Shown here in pieces: positions 60,870 through 64,000 of a stretch of DNA of 64,000 nt. Each line of letters opens with the position of its first letter. Position 1 is the stretch's first letter. Location of the stretch: assembly GCA_963969495.1 (NCBI GenBank), contig OZ018318.1, positions 99,021,357 through 99,085,356 on the forward strand, in the 5' to 3' direction. The DNA is from Ceratothoa steindachneri (Eukaryota; Arthropoda; Malacostraca; Isopoda; Cymothoidae). Under the pieces are notes generated by a model. The model did no database searches. It was not told where the DNA came from and saw only the letters and a program-made list of their open reading frames with translations. Made by a program: the position numbers and the translations under genes.

Positions 60870-61935
60870 GTAACACGTTCAAGTTGCCAGGAGAGTCGCT
60901 TGGGCTCAGTGGCAAGGACCTCTTAGCTTATATCCAACACGAGAAAAGGACTGAAAGAGAAGGGAGATGGCAAAAAGAAAGAGAATAGAAGGAACAAGAA
61001 AAAGAAAGAGAAGAGAAGGAACGGGAAGAAAAGAGAGAAAGAGAAGAGAAGGAACGAGAAGGAAAAAGAGGAAGAGAAGAACGAGAAGAAAAAAGAGAAG
61101 AACGGGAGGAAAGGGAATGAATTCGCTTTCATGAACATGAAACGAGTATGAACACGAACGAGACGCTGTCCTTCAGCTCGAGCTATGAAACTTTCCCTAC
61201 CACGTCTGTTAAGCTTCCGGTTTTCAAGGAAGGCGAGGATTTCGGAGACTTCTTAATCCACTTCGAGAAAATCTTCGAAATCAACCACTGGGACAATCGA
61301 GGCAGATGGATGGCTCAATTGTTGCCCTTTCTAAATCCCCAATTTCGAGATATATTCATGTCACCCTCATCGGAGGCAACAATCGATTATTCAACCTTAA
61401 AATCGGAGTTACTGGCGGCATATAACATGACCCCAGACTTTACTGATCCAAATTCAGACAAGCCCGCCTTCAGCCAGGCCAAACATACCGTCAGTTTGGA
61501 TACACCCTCCAGCGTCACCTCAACTTTTGGCTCGATGCTTCTAAAATCCCGCATGACTACGATTACCTGAGAGACCAGTTGTTGGCTGCACTTCCGGCCG
61601 AAGTCAGATCTTTCGTAAAAGACCGGTGGTTCCTCACATTCAAGGAGTGCACAGAAGAGGCTGACATTTATTCAGCCGAAACTTTTATCCGAAAGAAGGG
61701 AAGAAAAAGCCCCCTTTTCCCCAAAACCTAAGCCAAACAAAAGTAATTTCTTCTCGCAAAATGGAAACAAGTTTGTCAATAGAACTGGGCCGTCGAGGAC
61801 GAAACAACTCTTTTTTCCGAACAACGGGATGTAAAAACGTTCTCTCAGGCCCCCCTACGTAATATTTTCCCAGGAGACATAGCACTTGTTTCTCCTGTGC
61901 TGTGAAGGGTCACGTGAAAACGAACTGCCCTCAAA
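60870..61935 (+). pseudogene. Gypsy gag: E/R-rich coil, capsid-like domain, CCHC knuckle
   Basis: The N terminus reads SLGLSGKDLLAYI (60895-60935), followed by a purine-rich glutamate/arginine coil (60945-61120) with a few stops. The frame from ATG 61148 (140 codons) is capsid-like: KLPVFKEGEDFGDFLIHFEKI, then WMAQLLPFLNPQF and DYSTLKSELLAAYN. A shift near 61530 leads through remnants of the capsid C-terminal part (61560-61690) to a knuckle CFSCAVKGHVKTNC (CX2CX4HX4C, about 61890-61930). The protein would package the genomic RNA. Confidence 0.72.
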
Positions 61936-62164
61936 CCTCTCAGTTCAGGAATAATTATTCTCACCATGTACACTAGATCTGTGCAACATCTGCGCCTACG
62001 TCAAAACCATCAGAATCTTCTCCTCTCCCGAGCACCTCAAGTCCCGGCGACCACCAGTAAACTTTTTGTTTGATAAGGATACCCCTCGAATCCTGAAGTT
62101 CGAATCCGGAATGATTAATTGACTGCCGTATGTACACTCTTGTGAGAGATACCGAGTGCATCTG

Positions 62165-62440
62165 AATAGTGGTGTCGGACAAGCTGCTTCCCCCAATATA
62201 CAAGGACCATAATAAATTCGCCGTCGTACACGACTATTTGAGGCGCACCAATCGGTTTTCCATCGTTAAGTGCTACATCGATTATGCGTACTTTACTGGT
62301 TGGGCAGAAGTAGTAGCAGCTTCTATTAAATTCTTCTTCGTCCTCATTGGCCAGTGCCCACGGGTCTTCCTCAACTCCGTGGTTACTCGTTCGGCAGTGG
62401 TAAAAGATTTGAAGATGCCCTCACCCCTAGAAACCTCACA
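62165..62440 (+). pseudogene. Protease-like region of the Gypsy element
   Basis: The frame ends with FVLIGQCPRVF, then SVVTRSAVVKDL. Integrase-first Gypsy elements have an aspartic protease ending in ...llLGNDl......cvVTRS, and the VTRS tail plus a degenerate LIG match that pattern. The catalytic DTG or DSG triad cannot be identified with confidence, so the call depends on the tail and position between gag and integrase. Confidence 0.4.
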
Positions 62441-62619
62441 TTCTTCAGAATTCAAGGAGGTCATGACTGAAGACTTTGCAAGGAACCAAAAGAACTGCGA
62501 TTCCTTCTGACACCTTTGGGCTAAAGCCTATTCAAAAGAACAACAAGCCACCCGAGGAGACAAGGTGATCTCCTACTAAGTTACGGACGGCTTACTTTTC
62601 GTGCGGGCTCAGAAAACGG

Positions 62620-63690
62620 TAAATCCCCGACGCGATTATTGTGTGTCCCACGTCCCCACTTCGGTCACATTTTAACCACTGCCCATGACAGCCTATTCTC
62701 AGGCCATTTTAACCACACGAAGAACAACTAGAAGATCTCAAAATCTTTTTATTGGCCAGGCGCCTATGAAGAAATACTTCGCTACTGCAGGTCTTGTGAA
62801 ATCTGCCAAAAGACTGCCGTCAAAGGACGAGTTAAACCCGCATCATTGTAGCGAGGACCCCTAATCTCAGGGCCATTTTCCCGTGTCACAATTGTTTTCA
62901 TCGGTCCGATACATCCTCCATCGAGTGAAGGTCACATTCACGTGTTAACCTTAGTGGATTTTGCCACCCAGTTCCCCGACGCCGTGCCATTCAAGAATAT
63001 AGAGAGAATCTCCTGCGGGGAAGCACTAATCTCCATCTTCTCCCGCGTGGATTACCCAAGGAAATCTTGTCTGATCGTGGCCGCCAATTCCCGTAGCAAC
63101 TGATGGAGTACGTCGGCAAGCTCCTGAAGATAAAACCTCTTTTTACCACCCCTATTTAACCAGCTGGTAACGGAATGTGTGAGAGGCTCACGGCTTCCTC
63201 AAATCCATCCTGAAGAACCCCAAGAATGGCAGGGTATTTGCCGGTAGCTCTCTTCTCATACCGGAAAATTCCCCATCGTATCTTAGGTTTTGCCCCATTT
63301 GAGCTTCTGTATGAACGCAATGTTAGAGTGCCCCTCAGCATTCTAATGATATTCTTCTCCAATTCGAAATTAAACCAGGAGATTCAATCCTCCTACGCTT
63401 ACCTCCTAGAACCTAAGGCAGAGGTTAGGAAAGTGCGCAGAGATCGCGCATCAGAATGCCGAGACAAATATGGGCAAATATAAAACTTACTTCGACCTTA
63501 AGTCCCAAGAACCAAAATTTAAACCCGGTGACGAAGTCCTTTTACTACTCCCCACGGAGAACAATTAACTTTTGAGCCAATGAAAGGGCCCCTTTCCAGT
63601 GATCGAGAGACGCGGCCCCGTTGACTACTTGATCCAAATCCGGCCTGATACTAAGTTATTCCACATAAACATGCTTAAAAAGTATCATCG
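62620..63690 (+). pseudogene. Integrase of the Gypsy element
   Basis: The N-terminal HHCC zinc region spans 62650-62820: HFGHILTTAHDSLFSGHF, then FYWPGAYEEILRYCRSCEICQKTA. The core has TLVDFATQFPDAVPFKN (62950-63000, first aspartate) and, in a shifted frame, EILSDRGRQF (63060-63090, second aspartate). The glutamate block near 63140-63190 is degenerate. The C-terminal region has KFKPGDEVLLLLP (63510-63555), then GPFPVIERRGPVDYLI and LFHINMLKKYH (63590-63690), the usual Gypsy integrase tail. It lies upstream, not downstream, of RT-like sequence. Confidence 0.78.
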
Positions 63691-63839
63691 ATGCGCTTGT
63701 GCGAATCAACTTGGGGCCCTGGCCGAAGAATCCTCCTTGGAGTCCAGTTACCCGCTCGACCTCTTGGTTGCGGTACAAGTCGCCTGCGAGGTGAGCATAA
63801 ACCCTCAGTTTCCGATCTCCCAGAAGACCCAGTTCAAGT

Positions 63840-64000
63840 GCTACTCACCCAACTCACCGATGTAATCTTTGATACCCCTGGTTGTGCTACCCAGTTCGAG
63901 CACAATATTCGGCTCATCACACGGGAACCTGTCCGTTTGAAGCCGTACCCCCTTCCCATTCACTTAAGAAAAGCGTTCAATGAGTAGGTAGAAAAGCTAT
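63840..64000 (+). pseudogene. Start of reverse transcriptase (cut by window end)
   Basis: The frame 63691-63987 ends with FDTPGCATQFEHNIRL, then EPVRLKPYPLPIHLRKAFNE. This is the region just before the Ty3/Gypsy RT fingers (family form FSDVPGrt....HdI.......i.q.pYr.p...r......v..ll). It begins about 150 bp after the integrase tail. The catalytic YxDD lies outside the window. Confidence 0.68.

Larger units (their letters stand above)
60836..64000 (+). mobile_element. Ty3/Gypsy element with integrase ahead of reverse transcriptase (Gmr1-like order)
   Basis: In one orientation there follow gag (60870-61935), a protease-like region (62170-62420), integrase (62640-63690) and the start of a reverse transcriptase (63840 to the window end). 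Ordinary Ty3/Gypsy elements have protease-RT-RNase H-integrase. Integrase before RT is the order of Gmr1-like Ty3/Gypsy elements (first described in deuterostomes) and, independently, of Ty1/Copia. Multiple stops and frameshifts show that this copy is decayed. The RT core, RNase H and 3' LTR lie beyond the window. Confidence 0.72.

Noticed and set aside
60923..61138. F/S-rich minus-strand 71-codon frame, resembling a membrane protein
   Set aside because: Antisense to the purine-rich E/R coil of gag. A composition artefact.

Overview
The window reads as a repeat-dominated stretch of an invertebrate nuclear genome. No bacterial operons, Shine-Dalgarno-led gene series, rRNA genes or complete tRNA genes were seen, and no intact host gene was recognised. 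The mixture of repeats fits an arthropod, and a malacostracan crustacean is my best guess: long (TA)n microsatellites, Penelope-like elements, CR1, Jockey/I-like LINEs, Ty3/Gypsy elements, mariner/Tc1, piggyBac, hAT and two arthropod-abundant families of transposon-linked proteins. The taxon is inference, because nothing here is species-diagnostic.

Layout. 1-4.2 kb: a Penelope-like reverse transcriptase (+) split by a 2.6-kb insertion that has a TTA target duplication and carries a decayed antisense gene. 5-6 kb: a decayed Tc1/mariner-like transposase (-). 6-14.7 kb: mostly unassigned. 14.7-16.6 kb: Ty3/Gypsy pol remnants (+). 17.2-18.9 kb: an I/Jockey-like LINE (+). 19.5-20.9 kb: a decayed gene of an uncharacterised transposon-linked family (-). 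23.3 kb: a 324-bp MITE. 24-24.9 kb: a Tc1-like transposase relic (+). 25.1-26.2 kb: CR1 relic (-). 26.5-29.7 kb: Jockey-like LINE relic (+). 31.3 kb: a LINE 3' end (+). 36.3-38.1 kb: a piggyBac relic (+). 38.2-40 kb: a chain of TA tracts holding a 360-bp near-perfect palindrome, a tRNA-like promoter and an internally deleted mariner. 41.3-42.4 kb: a hAT-like relic (-). 46-54 kb: an I/Jockey-like LINE (-) interrupted by a nearly complete, much younger CR1 (+). 54.7-56.3 kb: Tc1 and Gypsy scraps. 58.9-60.2 kb: a long TA tract and the GIY-YIG end of a Penelope-like element (-). 60.8-64 kb: a Ty3/Gypsy element (+) with the unusual order gag-protease-integrase-reverse transcriptase, running off the window.

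The only long intact reading frame is ORF2 of the CR1 (endonuclease plus reverse transcriptase, catalytic residues present). Its ORF1 encodes an SGNH-hydrolase domain with all catalytic blocks but carries one frameshift. Everything else that codes is broken. Nesting gives an order of events: CR1 is younger than the I/Jockey-like host it cut, and the TTA-flanked transposon is younger than the Penelope-like element it cut.

Family assignments come from reading translations against remembered family motifs, not from database searches. Boundaries are approximate unless a target duplication or terminal repeat is stated.
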